Source: Echinococcus granulosus (lineage: Eukaryota; Platyhelminthes; Cestoda; Cyclophyllidea; Taeniidae). From it: a DNA stretch of 64,000 nt. Location: NCBI RefSeq assembly GCF_000524195.1, contig NW_020170416.1, positions 196,651-260,650 of the forward strand. Direction: 5' to 3'. Positions 26,341-38,100 of the stretch are shown here, piece after piece. The number at the start of each line of letters is the position of its first letter. Positions within the stretch are counted from its first letter, which is position 1. The translations under genes were made by a program, and so were the position numbers. Below the pieces are notes generated by a model. That model worked only from the letters and a program-made list of their open reading frames with translations. It did no database searches and had not been told where the DNA came from.

Positions 26341-26543
26341 AGCCTCCGTGTCACACTACGCGCAAAGCATGCTCAAGGTGAACTTAGCTTCCATAACGAT
26401 TACCTTGAAAAAGTTAGCAAAATTAAAAATATTTTTTTGAATATTTATATGCTTAAAACTAAAAAAAATTTAAGCAGGGCAATAAAATTTTATTTTATTA
26501 TACTGGACGCGCGCTTGACGCGCATTTTTTGGGTGGGTGAAAG
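26341..26543. promoter_or_regulatory. Divergent promoter between TCF/LEF and syntaxin
   Basis: Only 203 bp separate the two opposing start codons, so both promoters and 5' leaders must share this segment or use upstream leader exons. It has an AT-rich centre (poly-A and T-rich runs about 26425-26500) and a CG-rich edge next to the syntaxin start (ACGCGCGCTTGACGCGCAT, about 26509-26526). No TATA box placed convincingly for either gene was seen. Confidence 0.5.
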
Positions 26544-28333
26544 ATGGCGGTGAGCAGCGATGTGTCGGCAGATATAAGTAAAATAGAGCTTGATATACTT
26601 GGCATTAAACAGCAAATTGACCAATTTGAGGAAATTCTCAAGAGCGCCGAATCCGGTTACACATCGGTGTCTTCCCTCAACGAGAAGTACCATGCTATAA
26701 TTCTCTCCACCAAGGATCTTTCTCAACACTTGAAGGCGCTTCGAGAGTAACCATTGTTCATTTGTTTCTTTGTTCTCGCGATTTATTGGTGCCGATTTTA
26801 AAACTTTTAATGGTCTACGTAATAGCCTGTCGTCAGGATGTTTGTCCCGCAACCCTGATGAAAATTACTTGGTTTACTGACTTTTAATTACATCAAGGGT
26901 AGAAGTGCTGTTTGACTGCTTGGGTTTTCTGTTTACTTTCATCTTAGGGTCTCCTACGCTCCCGGTGTTAGTGATGAGGTGCGGGCCCGAGCGCGTAACC
27001 TACACGAGCAGGCGATAAATCAGACTACCCGGATCCAACGCATTGGTCGGGAGACGCAGCGAATTTCCTCTGCTCTTTCTCGCTCCGCTGCCGCTGCTTC
27101 TCAAGGCTCTACTGGTGCCATTCTCGACCTTAAGGGTGAGTTCCTTCATCATCTGATGTCTTTCGATCTTCCAGTGTGCTCTGATTTTCATGCCTATTTT
27201 CAATGTTAATTGTATCTGGAGCAAAGTTACCGTGTATTTTACTAAACAACTACAGAGGCGTGGTATGCCGCATCATTCTGAGGTTAATTTGTTTGCATCA
27301 GTGGTTTCTCTTCATCTTCTTTTGAGCGACATTTTCGGAGTGGGAACAGAGGCGATATGGCGAATTTATCAACACAAAGCAGCAGTCAGACCTTATTTGG
27401 CGAAAGCCGGTCACTTGATGTACAGTGGATGCGGGCGAATATGCTTCTGTGTCGGCGTGTGTGCTGTGTTCATGCGTTGCGAACCCATTGACTCTGTTGT
27501 GTGATTTTCATTTCTTCCACGTGATGCGGTTGCATGAGTGCTGAATAGGTGATTCTACCGTCTTCTTTGAATTGAAACAGAGTGGCGTTGTTTTTTGGGA
27601 ATGTAATTCCAGAGCCTGAAATTGAATGGCATGCGTGATTATTGAGTCACCATATCATTACACCATCGTTAGATAGTTTTACTGACTTGAATTTACCGGG
27701 ATTTAAATAGCCTGGCGTATTTTAATTGCCACTTTTAAAAAGTGTAAAATTCGGTCCAGTCATCAAATCGGTACTTAGAAATAACAACACCCTTGCTGAT
27801 TAGGCCAATCTGGTTCTACAGTTATCATTCGTATGACAAATCAACGTCATTGAAGCAGATTTAGTAAATATTGTTAATTTGAAGAGTTCTGTGCTACACC
27901 GCCTTTTTAGGTGATGGCGCAGGTGGAATGCAGCAGATGATGCAGATGCAGGAGGACGAGCAGATGGCGCGTGAGATGGAAGCCCTGGAAGCGGATATCG
28001 TATTGGTCAATGAGCTTTTTACTACCTTAGCAACCTACGTTCACGACCAGGGCGAAATTGTTGACTCAATTGAAGCCAATACTGAGACCGCCTATGTTCA
28101 GGTACCGTGGGATGGGAGGACTACGGGACCACGCCTACTTATTTAGTCTTTCAGTAGCAACGATTCTATTTCCTCCTCTGTTTCAGGTGCAATCGGGTGT
28201 GCAGCAGTTGCAGACAGCGGTGCAGCATCGGAAATCGGCGCGTCGTCGAAAATGCATGTGTATCCTCGTCCTCCTGGTTGCCATAGTCATCATTGGCCTA
28301 GTTATCGGGTTAAGTTTGAGGGACAAAGGTTGA
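26544..28333 (+). CDS. Syntaxin-7/12-like Qa-SNARE
   Basis: Four predicted exons, 26544-26746, 26948-27135, 27911-28101 and 28187-28333, join in phase to 242 residues, close to the roughly 260 of syntaxin-7. The protein has an N-terminal helical region (about 8-70) and a SNARE motif (about 146-206) with the zero-layer glutamine at about residue 177 in HDQGEIVDSIEAN. A basic stretch (RKSARRRK) precedes one C-terminal membrane anchor (about 217-237) and a short lumenal tail. Qa-SNAREs of this group pair with partner SNAREs to fuse endosomal and late-endosomal membranes. Motif order and tail anchor make the family clear. Assignment to the 7/12 (endosomal) subtype rather than another syntaxin is inference from the SNARE sequence. 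The gene is divergent from TCF/LEF. Confidence 0.88.
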
Positions 28334-29566
28334 GCGCTTTAACGTTCTTGTTTTTGTTTCTTTTTTCATCACTGAACCACCAAATTGACTGAGATTTATC
28401 CCAGCCTCCTTCTACCTTCCACTGAATGCCTCCCATTCGGCTGTTTGTCTCATCTCCTCCTTTTTTTCATTTCCATTGGAAATTAGGAAGAAATGTCATA
28501 ATGTATTTGAAAGATAAAACCATATTTTATACGTAATGTTAGGGAAATGTTTCTTTTTTGTCGGGATCCTCTGGTGGTAAAGAACTTTGGACCCTTCTTA
28601 CGATTAGGAGGCAGACGTGCCAGAGGGTGGGCCCATTGTAAACGCACGGAAGGAATGGGATGCTGTTGGCACAGGAAGAGCTCAGTTCCAACAGCGTGGA
28701 GATCGGGTAACGTGAGGCCGCAGTCTGTTCAATGCCAACTACGTAGTCACCTTGTCCTTAGCCCTGTCCTCAATGCTTCCTGCACAACGATCAGCTTCCA
28801 CGACTGGAAGGACGTCGGTGGCGATCCAGGCACCACGTTCCAAGTTGGGTAAGCTGCGACGGGGAAGTAGTAGTGCGAACTGGACGATGATCCACTGCGA
28901 GTGCATTATTCACGGTGGTCACACTTTAAAGGAATATTTGCTTAAAAGCGTGTCAGGAGTATCACAATCACTAGCAGATTGCCGCATCAATACTGTAAAG
29001 CATTCCCGAGGGTCGGTCTCTGCTTTCCTGGTTATCAACGCAGCTTTGATGGCTCCGGTTGAGAGCCTGGAGGCAAAGCGGCGGCAAAAGGCGAGGTCGT
29101 CTTGCATTCAGCGACTTCATTCATCCTACTGACGCTATAAAGTCCAGATGGCAGAAGGTTTCTCAATACATTCAAGACGTGAAATGGCTGGAAGGTCGGT
29201 TGAGTGATTAGGACCCAATGCCACTGTCATGGAGGCGTAAAGAAAGTGTGCTGGCACAAGCCCCATCGTAGGCTTTGGGTCGTTAGCTCTCTGACACGAT
29301 GCCTGCCTTCTTTGGCACATTTTTATCAAAAAAGAACATTTTTTGTCAAAGAACCTTATATAAACAGAAATCCACGAATACGCGGAGATATACATCTGTG
29401 GATGGGAGCTGTACAAACGAACGGGGAGATTGAAGTTACTGACCGGCTATTTTCACTTTTTGCGACGAATCCTCTTGGCCAAGCTCTTTGAAATATGTGT
29501 TATCCCACTGGATTTGCCTATTTTCTTCCTAAAATGGGAGAAGAAACCATCATCAAAGCACCCTCC
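28334..29566. other. Intergenic stretch with exon-like but unassigned segments
   Basis: This lies between the syntaxin stop and the end of the DUF4602-like gene. Segments at about 28608-28706 and 28723-28851 on the plus strand are open and bounded by AG and GT signals. A further open frame runs to 29132. None resembles a family I know, and I could not join them into one gene with confidence. They may be a decayed gene, an alternative 3' part of a neighbour, or chance. Confidence 0.3.
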
Positions 29567-30356
29567 TTACCCCTTGCTGTGACGCAGGGCCTTTCGACGT
29601 CTTCGCTTGTTCTTGGCGTGTCTTCCCAACTGCCTCTCCAGTGTAGTCTTCTTGAAGCGCTCCTGTGCATCACCAAAGGATAAAAGCGGTTAGTTTTTTT
29701 CCGCTTTTGTTTAATTAGAGAATGAAATTGAGTGACACTTGAACAAGCAGATGACTGGCATTTAACCGGCGATAGATGATTTAGATTCTTTTCGAGGGAC
29801 AAAAATATATTCAAGGACGGAGCAGCCGGCACAAAATATGGTGAAGCCTTACCTGAACAGCGTAACGTTTTGTACTTAAGTAGAATATATACAATAAAGT
29901 TGTTTTAGTTTTGACACATCATCACTTTCAAATGGAAAACTCGCATAAAACACCTGAAAAGCCTGGAAGGAGTTGATATTGGCCCCGCTGTAAGTTCAAC
30001 TACTTCAAAAGAAAGTCAAAAGGCACGGGATCTACGATTCCATACTACCCAAGGCAAAGTTTAAGTGGAAGAAGAGGACGTGAAGAACAGTGTACATTCT
30101 TGTAGTCAGTGAGAGCATTCTGCCGTTCGCGTTTTCGAGTCTCCATCAGAAGGCGGTAGTTGACGGCGGTGCCCTTAGGCGGTTTGGCGCCCATTTTCAG
30201 CAGCAACTCGCGCCGCGCCTGGCGTCGCTCCGCCACACCCAAATTGGTCGCGCTTGCCCGCTGTCGAAGCAGGTCAAAGGAGAGGTCGCGAACACTCACG
30301 TAGTAACTCTCTTCCTCCTCGACTTCATTGCCCTCATTCCCTTTTTTTTGAGGCAT
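29567..30356 (-). CDS. C1orf131/DUF4602-like small basic protein
   Basis: Two exons, 30356-30096 and 29662-29567, join in phase 0 to 118 residues. The first holds an acidic start (EVEEEESYY), then SFDLLRQRASATN and an ERRQARRELLLKMGAKPPKG...VNYRLLMETRKRE core that resembles the LGAKPPK..YVNYK block of vertebrate C1orf131 (DUF4602). The second is strikingly basic (KNKRRRRKALRHSKG) and could be a nuclear or nucleolar targeting tail. Human C1orf131 has been reported as a component of small-subunit processome particles, so a nucleolar role is plausible by homology. The protein is much shorter than the human one. The ATG follows a CTAG that could also be an acceptor, so an upstream exon is possible. 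Confidence 0.65.
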
Positions 30357-32126
30357 CTAGATGGAGAAGGGTAATATGACACGGGGCAGAAAACTCCTCC
30401 TTGCGTGATAAGGAATGCAGAAAATCATAGATTGAAAGGTGGATTCCAAGTAAATGGATGAGTGAACAAAGGGCTCGTGGGTGGGTGGATGAGTATTACA
30501 ATGAGGGAGCTAGAATAGGCAGGTCTAGGACGGGTGAATGGATGCATAAAGTAGGAAAGTGTGGTTGACCTTAGAAGCATGCGTAGTAATGTCGTCATAA
30601 CGCCTGTTCTCGTCTAAACACATGGTTCTACTTAGCCTTTCATCATAAATAAAAGTCCAGTTGGGACTGATGTATCTGCAGAAATGTAAGAGATAAGCAG
30701 TGGAGAGCCCGAGAAAAGATGGGTGGGTGGATGGAGGGAAAGGGACGAATCTCAAACTAACGAGGTGGAGGCAGGTGAAACAGGGATGACTGTTGTGGGC
30801 GGGGCAGTAGATGGCTGGGTCAATAATTTGCGAGTAGCCAAACTGAACCAGGGATGGCAGGGTAGGAGATAGACAGATGAGTGGATTGGTTGTTACGACA
30901 GGATGGATTGAGAAGGCCGAATGCGAAGAGGTGGGTCAGAAATGGATCAAGAAGTACGGAAGGGATGGGCAGAAACATAATTGATGGGTAAATCGAAAAT
31001 TGGCGGGGAGGACAAGCTTGACTGGGTGTGTGTGGATAAGCAAAGGATATGATCGAGGACTGGTAGATCGAATGACGGATAGACAAATTAAGTGCAGAAA
31101 AATTAGCAGCAGAATATGAAGGACGAAGAATATTCGTGAATTGAAACCACGAGAAAATGAGGACCTCCTCTATTTCCTTTCGATATTTTGAGGTGAACAA
31201 ATACAAATATGCACTATTATAAGATAAAAAAAACAGAGGTTGGCCTCAATATTTCCTTCAGATTAGAACCTACATTGAATGCAATGGGGTCAGATCGATC
31301 TCATTATCCTCCTAACCCATCGGCCCTTAGATTACGGCTTACATGAAATATGCAGTCCACTGGGGACATTTACTCAAAAAACATTCTTAAAATCCCAGAG
31401 TTAACTGAAATACTGGGCGATAATTGTAAGGACGGAGGCCCACGACAACGACGAAAGAATAAGAAACAAATGTTAGCGAAAAGGAATGAGCACATGAAGT
31501 CGAGGGGCAAAAAAATCAGCCCGGAACAGTCTCAAGGCTAAGATACGGATGTAATGGAAGACATGACAAAACAGGCACTTACCAAGCAAAGAGGATGCTA
31601 TGCAATATCACACCCACTAGCTAACGGCCAATTCACGCCAGGAGTAGGCACCCAAGCCCCGCGGGTTATATTGCTACTCGTTTATATAAACCATTTTATT
31701 CTAAAACTATCACATATGGCTTTAAAAGCCTCAAGACGTTAGAAACAAATGGCTGTTTTTAAATTCAGTAACATTAAAACTCCAAATTGATCTCCTAAAA
31801 AAAGGAACAAGCGAAGTACCTTGCTAGGTTTTCGACTAAAAGGTAGCAAAGAGACTAAAATTTAGGCAAGATATCAGGAGAGCCTTTTTAAAGGCTACGA
31901 CTTGCTTAAAACCGCATGACGAATTCCTGTTCTGATATATTAAATAAATTTGGGGCAATAAAATTTCACCTGATCATTTGCTGCATTCAAACATTTTCCT
32001 GTATAATTCTGATGTTAGTTCATCTTATTTTAAGCAAACCCCACTTCTGATGCAATATTCGTTTTAACGTATCGCTTAAGATTACGTTTTTGGTTGGACC
32101 TATATTAAATCCTAACTCCTTGGAAC
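30357..32126. other. Intergenic region with TGGA repeats
   Basis: About 1.8 kb between the DUF4602-like and SRCR-ZP genes. The first 700 bp are degenerate TGGA/TGGG repeats (ATCC on the other strand). No gene was recognised; a lysine-rich 63-codon plus-strand frame at 31350-31541 has no splice support or known motif. Confidence 0.5.
30430..31080 (-). repeat. Degenerate TGGA repeat patch, about 650 bp
   Basis: Many short GGTGGATG, GGATGGAGGG and AATGGATG units between the DUF4602-like and SRCR-ZP genes. This is the longest of the diverged patches. Confidence 0.75.
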
Positions 32127-35100
32127 ATGCTGAAAGCCTGTCTTCTAGTCCTTTGGCTGTTCACATGTAACAAATTCACAAACTCCATAGGTTTTGTTTT
32201 TTTGATTGTTTAAAGCATCTTAGAGGTAAACGGAATTTCTGCTATTCGCTTTGCTCCTCGCAGTGGCCTTTTTCCCCATGGCCGGGATGGAGTTATTGAA
32301 GTGAAATTCCTTGGTACATGGTCGTCAATTTGTAACTTTGGCTTTGATTACAAAGCCGCATCAACCGCTTGCTTCATGATGGGATAGTAAGTCTGCTTGA
32401 ACCCATTCAACGTTTTAGTCCTCCGTACGGTGTTCCGATATTAAATAGTCATAGAACCAGTTCATACCCCACGCGAATTTCGAGTTTCAACTGCACTGGT
32501 CGAGTTACACTTGGACCTAACCCTCCCGAGCCCTTGTCTGTTCATCTCGGTTACTGTGAGTACGCTACTGTCGTCCCATCCCCCTGTCATGACCATAAAC
32601 GTGATGTTGCAATAGCGTGTTTGGAACCGATGAAACTGGGGAACTTCAATGCACCGCCACCGGTCACCTTTGCTCCTGTAAGCTGTAAGTTTTAGTTACT
32701 GATATTTACCAATGCAAAGTACTTTTGACTGGATTGACCTGCTGACATTATAATGAATATGAGTATGGAAGTCGTTTTATTAATGGCCTGCAGAAGAACT
32801 TGTAGATTAGTAACATAGACAGTATCACAAACATAGCTTAAAACCACTAAAAGAAAATCCAACTTATAGGAGCTTGAAGACATTGTGCATAATTTTGCAG
32901 AATAATAAATGCAATGTCATCTTGTTATTTGGCTCCTCTCGCATTGAGCATCTTCTTCAACGATGACATTGACTACTCCTGAGACTGTTTTTTAACTATA
33001 AGTGCAGCAATAAATTTAGATGACTTTGAACAGATTCCCTAAAACATCAGTTACGGGGAAACTGTATGGACTAAACCTGAATAGAAAGCTGGATCATATT
33101 TTCCCTTGAACATGTTCCGTACAAGGCTCATAGTTTATTATAGCAGCCTTTTTAACACAAAACCACCTTGGCGAATTTGATAATGTAAGCTAATTTCATA
33201 ATATTTTACTCCGACTCAAGTCCTCAGATGTGCCACCCCTACCACAGATTCTTTATTTTGGCCCATTTTGATTGTGCCATTTACACGGCATGAACCAAGG
33301 CTCTTGTCATAATCGTAGTTCGACACGGACGCTAAAATTAACATGTGATTGACAGAATTGAATGTTTTATCGTACTTATGCAGGTCCCAATAATTCAAGT
33401 GAGGTTCGTTTAACTCACGGCGGTGAAAAATCGGGTCGACTTGAAGTGAAACATTTAAAGTCGGGTATTTGGGGTACCGTATGTGCAGACGGATTTGGGA
33501 CGAACGAGGCCAAGGCAGTGTGTCGGATGCTCTGTTCTAGCAGGTAATGCTACCAACGCTGAATAATTGTGTCCTTGCAAAACCATTAAATCTTATCCAC
33601 ACAGCGGCTTCTTCAAGTAACCCTTTTTTAAAAAAGAGTACTAGTATCAGATGACTGAGATGTTTGAATGAACGAGAAGGTGACTAGGCGTTAGACGTAC
33701 CGTATATAAGCATAGATGGTGGGAGATGTTTTCCTTCTCTCCTTCAATCAATTTTTACAACTGCTACAGATTCCTTTACCTAATTTTCACAAAATATTTT
33801 ATTCAGTTTCCCATCCACTAATATATTAAGCCTTATATACATTTCTGATGCCACAATCCGTCCATTCAGTGGCTCCTGGTGCGTCTTCTCTGAATTCATT
33901 CATTTAGAATTGTTTAATTCAATAGGATCGGCTTGCCTCGCACCTTATTTTTTCTTCCATGACTGATTTACTTGCCGGAATCATATTTATTTCCTTTTTA
34001 CTTCCGTGTTTCCTGTCCGTAGTGACGATCTAGCCTACGCACATGCCGTCATCAATGTCTTTGGCGGAATGAGTAGAGAAGAGGTGTTAGGAGCTGAAAC
34101 TGGGGAGGAGGAGTTACCGATTCACTTGGCACGAATCGCCTGTCCGGTGAGTGCGCAATCTCTTAACGACTGCGCTCTTGGCGACGGTTGGGGATCGACG
34201 CAAGGATGCACCCACGCTCTTGATGTTGGGGTTATTTGCGGTCCCGAGGCGCCACTCACTCCTCTTCGAATGCGTATGTTGAGAGGAATGGATGCTCCTT
34301 TCCCTTATTTTTATAGCCTAATCTTTATATTGTGTATATTCATGATGCAAAAATGTTTATTTGATTTCCGTTCTTGATTCACCTATCTCATGGCCTAGTC
34401 GAGCGTCCACCTCAGATCCACAAATCCTGGTAAATCCCTGACAAAACTTATATTCAACAGCACATAAATCAACGACTCCTTATTCCTTATTTATCCATTC
34501 ATCCATCCTGTATCCATCCATCCATTCTGTGTCTATGCATCCATTTTGTCTTGTATTCATTCATCCATCCATCCTTTATCCATCCATCCATCCTATATCA
34601 ATTTTGTATCCATCTATCCTATATCCATCCATCCACCCATCCTGTATTCATTCATCCATCCTTTATCCATCCATTTATCCTTTATCCATCCATCCATCCA
34701 TCCATTTTCTATCCATCCATCCACCCATCTATCCTGTATCCATCAATCCATTCTTTTTGTATCCGTCCATTCATCCATCCTATATCCATCCTTCCACTTA
34801 TCCTTTTATTCATCTTTTCCCCTATCAACCCATTCATCCATAAGGGAAGAAAATGCTTAAAGTTCCTGTTTGGTAAAAGAAAATATTCACAATACCTAAG
34901 TAATTTTTTCTTGAAGGAGCTTTACTTCTTTTTTTAACAGATTTCGGATGTTTCTAGGAGCCTGCTTGTTTTAAATTTACCTGAGTAACAGGTATTTTAG
35001 CCTTATCTTATCGCAGTATAACCCTTCGCCAGTTGGTCTGTACTCCTCGCAGACGGTAAAACGTGACGACTTTGTGGGCGCGTTTCAAATTTACTTAGCA

Positions 35101-38100
35101 CAGACCGATTTAAACGAAATTGGTCCGTGTTTTGACATGAGAAGGTACTCTAGACATGCTGATCGATAGGCGACTTTTGTCTCTCCGTGATATGGTTCAT
35201 TTTTTTCTTAATTAAAGCCCCCACGATCAGCGTCACATATATGTGACGCTCCGGTTTGCGCACCTAAGTCGTTATTGTCACACATATGTTCAACGTCCGT
35301 GCATAGGAGATGACTTATTCCACCGAATCATTCCTTAAGCAAATTTCTTGAATTCGAAGTGCAAGAGCGTTTTTTGCTGTGCTAGTTGATCTTCCGCTGA
35401 GGTCATCGTAGCCAATGCCCTTTAGGTTCTGGGATCCCATGGAACTGTCCACCTGAGGAATGGATGGAGACAAACTTCAAAATATGAAGCGATGGTTGGT
35501 TTTCCTGTCCAACTGCCGAATCCAAAATGGATGGATGGTAAAGGAATGGCTGGATGGACAACTAGATGGATTGGGATGGAAGAATGAATGTGAGCGCATG
35601 CAAGGTGGAGGAACAAATCCTCGACTTGGTGGATGACGAATTGAATTGTGATTAGACGGGCGGATTTTCACGGGATAGATAAATGGATAAACGACGGACA
35701 GATAGTTAACCGGAAGGTACACTAAAAGCGCTCATAGACGTATGAAGTCTACTTTTCCCCTTTCTTTCATTTTGAAAGAAAGGGGAAAGATTAATTTTCC
35801 CCAAGGATAAGTGAGCCACCATAAAAAGCATCTGGTCCGACTTCTACGTGGAAAGTAGACAGCTTCAGCAGAACCGGCATTGCCCAAAGCCATTCATTTC
35901 AATACAGGTTTTTGCAGTTCCAATGGCTTTTCTATTCCCGTCATTCCCGCTACTTCTTGATCAGCCTCGTTGAGTTAAAAACAGAATAAATTTGGTTTCC
36001 TTTTTCCAGAAGTCGACATTTTCATCTTATTTTGACCGATTGCAGTGAGAAGAGTAACACTGAAAGAGTTAAAAGAAGACATGGAATTTGTGTTGCGCCA
36101 TCGTCGAGGACTCTTCGCTTCAAAATCGTCGTTAGCATTTTCAGTCACTCATTCTTCAAACAGGGTTGTTCTTTCTCACTCTTCGTGCGTGTGTGTATAT
36201 TTGTAGACTTGTTTGTTTACCTCGACGACGTCGTCTGTGGCCATTTTTTACACTGTCGAGGTATTTGCGACTTCCAGTATATCAAGTGACGCAAAGATCG
36301 GCATTGACGACGTGTTAGAGGATGTGGTACCGGAAGTGACTTTGATACGGTGGAAGAGGTGGTGTGATAGACTAGAATGGATTCCATCATGACTTGTATC
36401 AAGTGCGAATCGTTTTTCTTCCGTGGTTCTGCTTTCTTTTAGCTGAAGAATATTCCTCCTGATAGTGCAGAATTCTTTGAGTTTTCAAGTCAAGCAAGGA
36501 GTCGTTGGCATCCGAACGAAAAGAAGGAACAGATTTCAAGGGGATAGAATTTGCAAGCACTTGTTCAGGGCAGTGCCTTGCCACATTGGTAAGCCTACTC
36601 AAGCGGTTAGTTGATAGCTGGGAAGCTTCAGCATGGAAAGGACGGTCGATAGGGTTGGACATTCTGCTTCACTTCTTCCTTGTGTTCAATAAGCGTCACT
36701 TCGTGATTTCAAATCCTCTTGCTTATGAAATACCTTCCTTTTTCACCGATTTCAAAGAAGATCTCCTCCCTAGGACCACCGAACGTTGATTATTTACGAT
36801 CACGCATTTCATATGGTAAACACTCAGAGAAGTGAATTCGTAGGCAGAAATCATCGGGAATGGAATTATGACTAACAGTCCTACTTCCGCCATTGAAGCT
36901 TTTTCAGCATTTAGGTGCACATCCATCCACCCTTTTCCACCCATAAAACTTGCATCCATTCGTCCATCCATTCCGTATTCACCCACCCACCCGTTATCTA
37001 TCTACCCCTTTTCATCCATTCACCCTTGTCCATCCTGTATCCACCCACCCATCAATCCTATATTCACCCGTCTATCCATCCATAATGTATCCACTCATTC
37101 ATCCCGTATCCATCCATCCATCCATCCATCAACTCATCCGTCCCCTCCAAATTGGTTCAGCTTCCACCTTATCTGTTTCTTCACTGACCTTTACGAATGG
37201 TTGACTTTACATCCATAAAAGCTTTCTACTTCGTTAATCTTCATCGTTAAATGTTGCAGATAGGGGCTTAACTTCACGTCCACATTGAATTCTGAAATAA
37301 TTTCCGTTTTACACACATTTGAACGCACAAACCGTCACTCGTTTGCAGTTGAGAAGTGATTGTCGGACAACAAATCTCTAGGATTCCGTCCTATTTCCCG
37401 TCATCACTTTCCTTATAACTTTATACATCTTTGTCAATCTCGACAAGGAATTCCTTTGAATGGTTTATATCGTACCGTGTCATGTAGCTCAAAGCAAGTC
37501 TTACTTTCGCTCCTTCGAAATGATCAGCCATGCTTCATGCTTCAGCCATAGAATCCAACCTGACGTGTGACGGTGAAACGGCGCGTGTTCAATTCAGGCG
37601 GGAACAGTTGGGCGAGGTGGGTCCGATGACGGTGCATTTAAATCGAAGCCTACCCGAGGGCTGTTTCTTCAACTTCACCACTCCTGTCGACCTTGATGGC
37701 TTTGTTGAAGTCGCCTTTCCCATGGACAAATGTGGCGGCACGTATGAACGAGTGAGTTCCAGAATCCACCTCTAAACCACTTTCTTGCGTCTTCAAATTC
37801 AAGAGGTGGAGTAGTAAAGTGGGAATCTCCTGACTTCTGGCAGTCAGTCAGTGTGTCATGAGTGGAGCTGTGTGCCACCGCCGTGAACGCTGATTCGGGG
37901 TAGGTCAGAGGGGCCTGCGTAGTTGAAAACAACATTCCCCCCATCCAGCTGTTATCTCACTTCAAACATCGTCATTAGCGTTACCTGTGATGGCACTCTT
38001 AGAGACAGCAATGAAGGTTATGCTACGATGTTTAACCAAGTCTAGAGGACTTGAGAAATTTGCACGCGATTCACCTGTCATGTGTTGCTTGGTCACTTTC

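Noticed and set aside
34529..34937. Three overlapping plus-strand frames of 100-130 codons rich in Ile, His, Pro, Ser
   Set aside because: They are read through the ATCC repeat in all three frames; the composition is a product of the tetranucleotide.
36217..36989. Short frames on both strands around the ATCC array before the ZP exons
   Set aside because: No splice support and composition from repeats; they interrupt no known domain.
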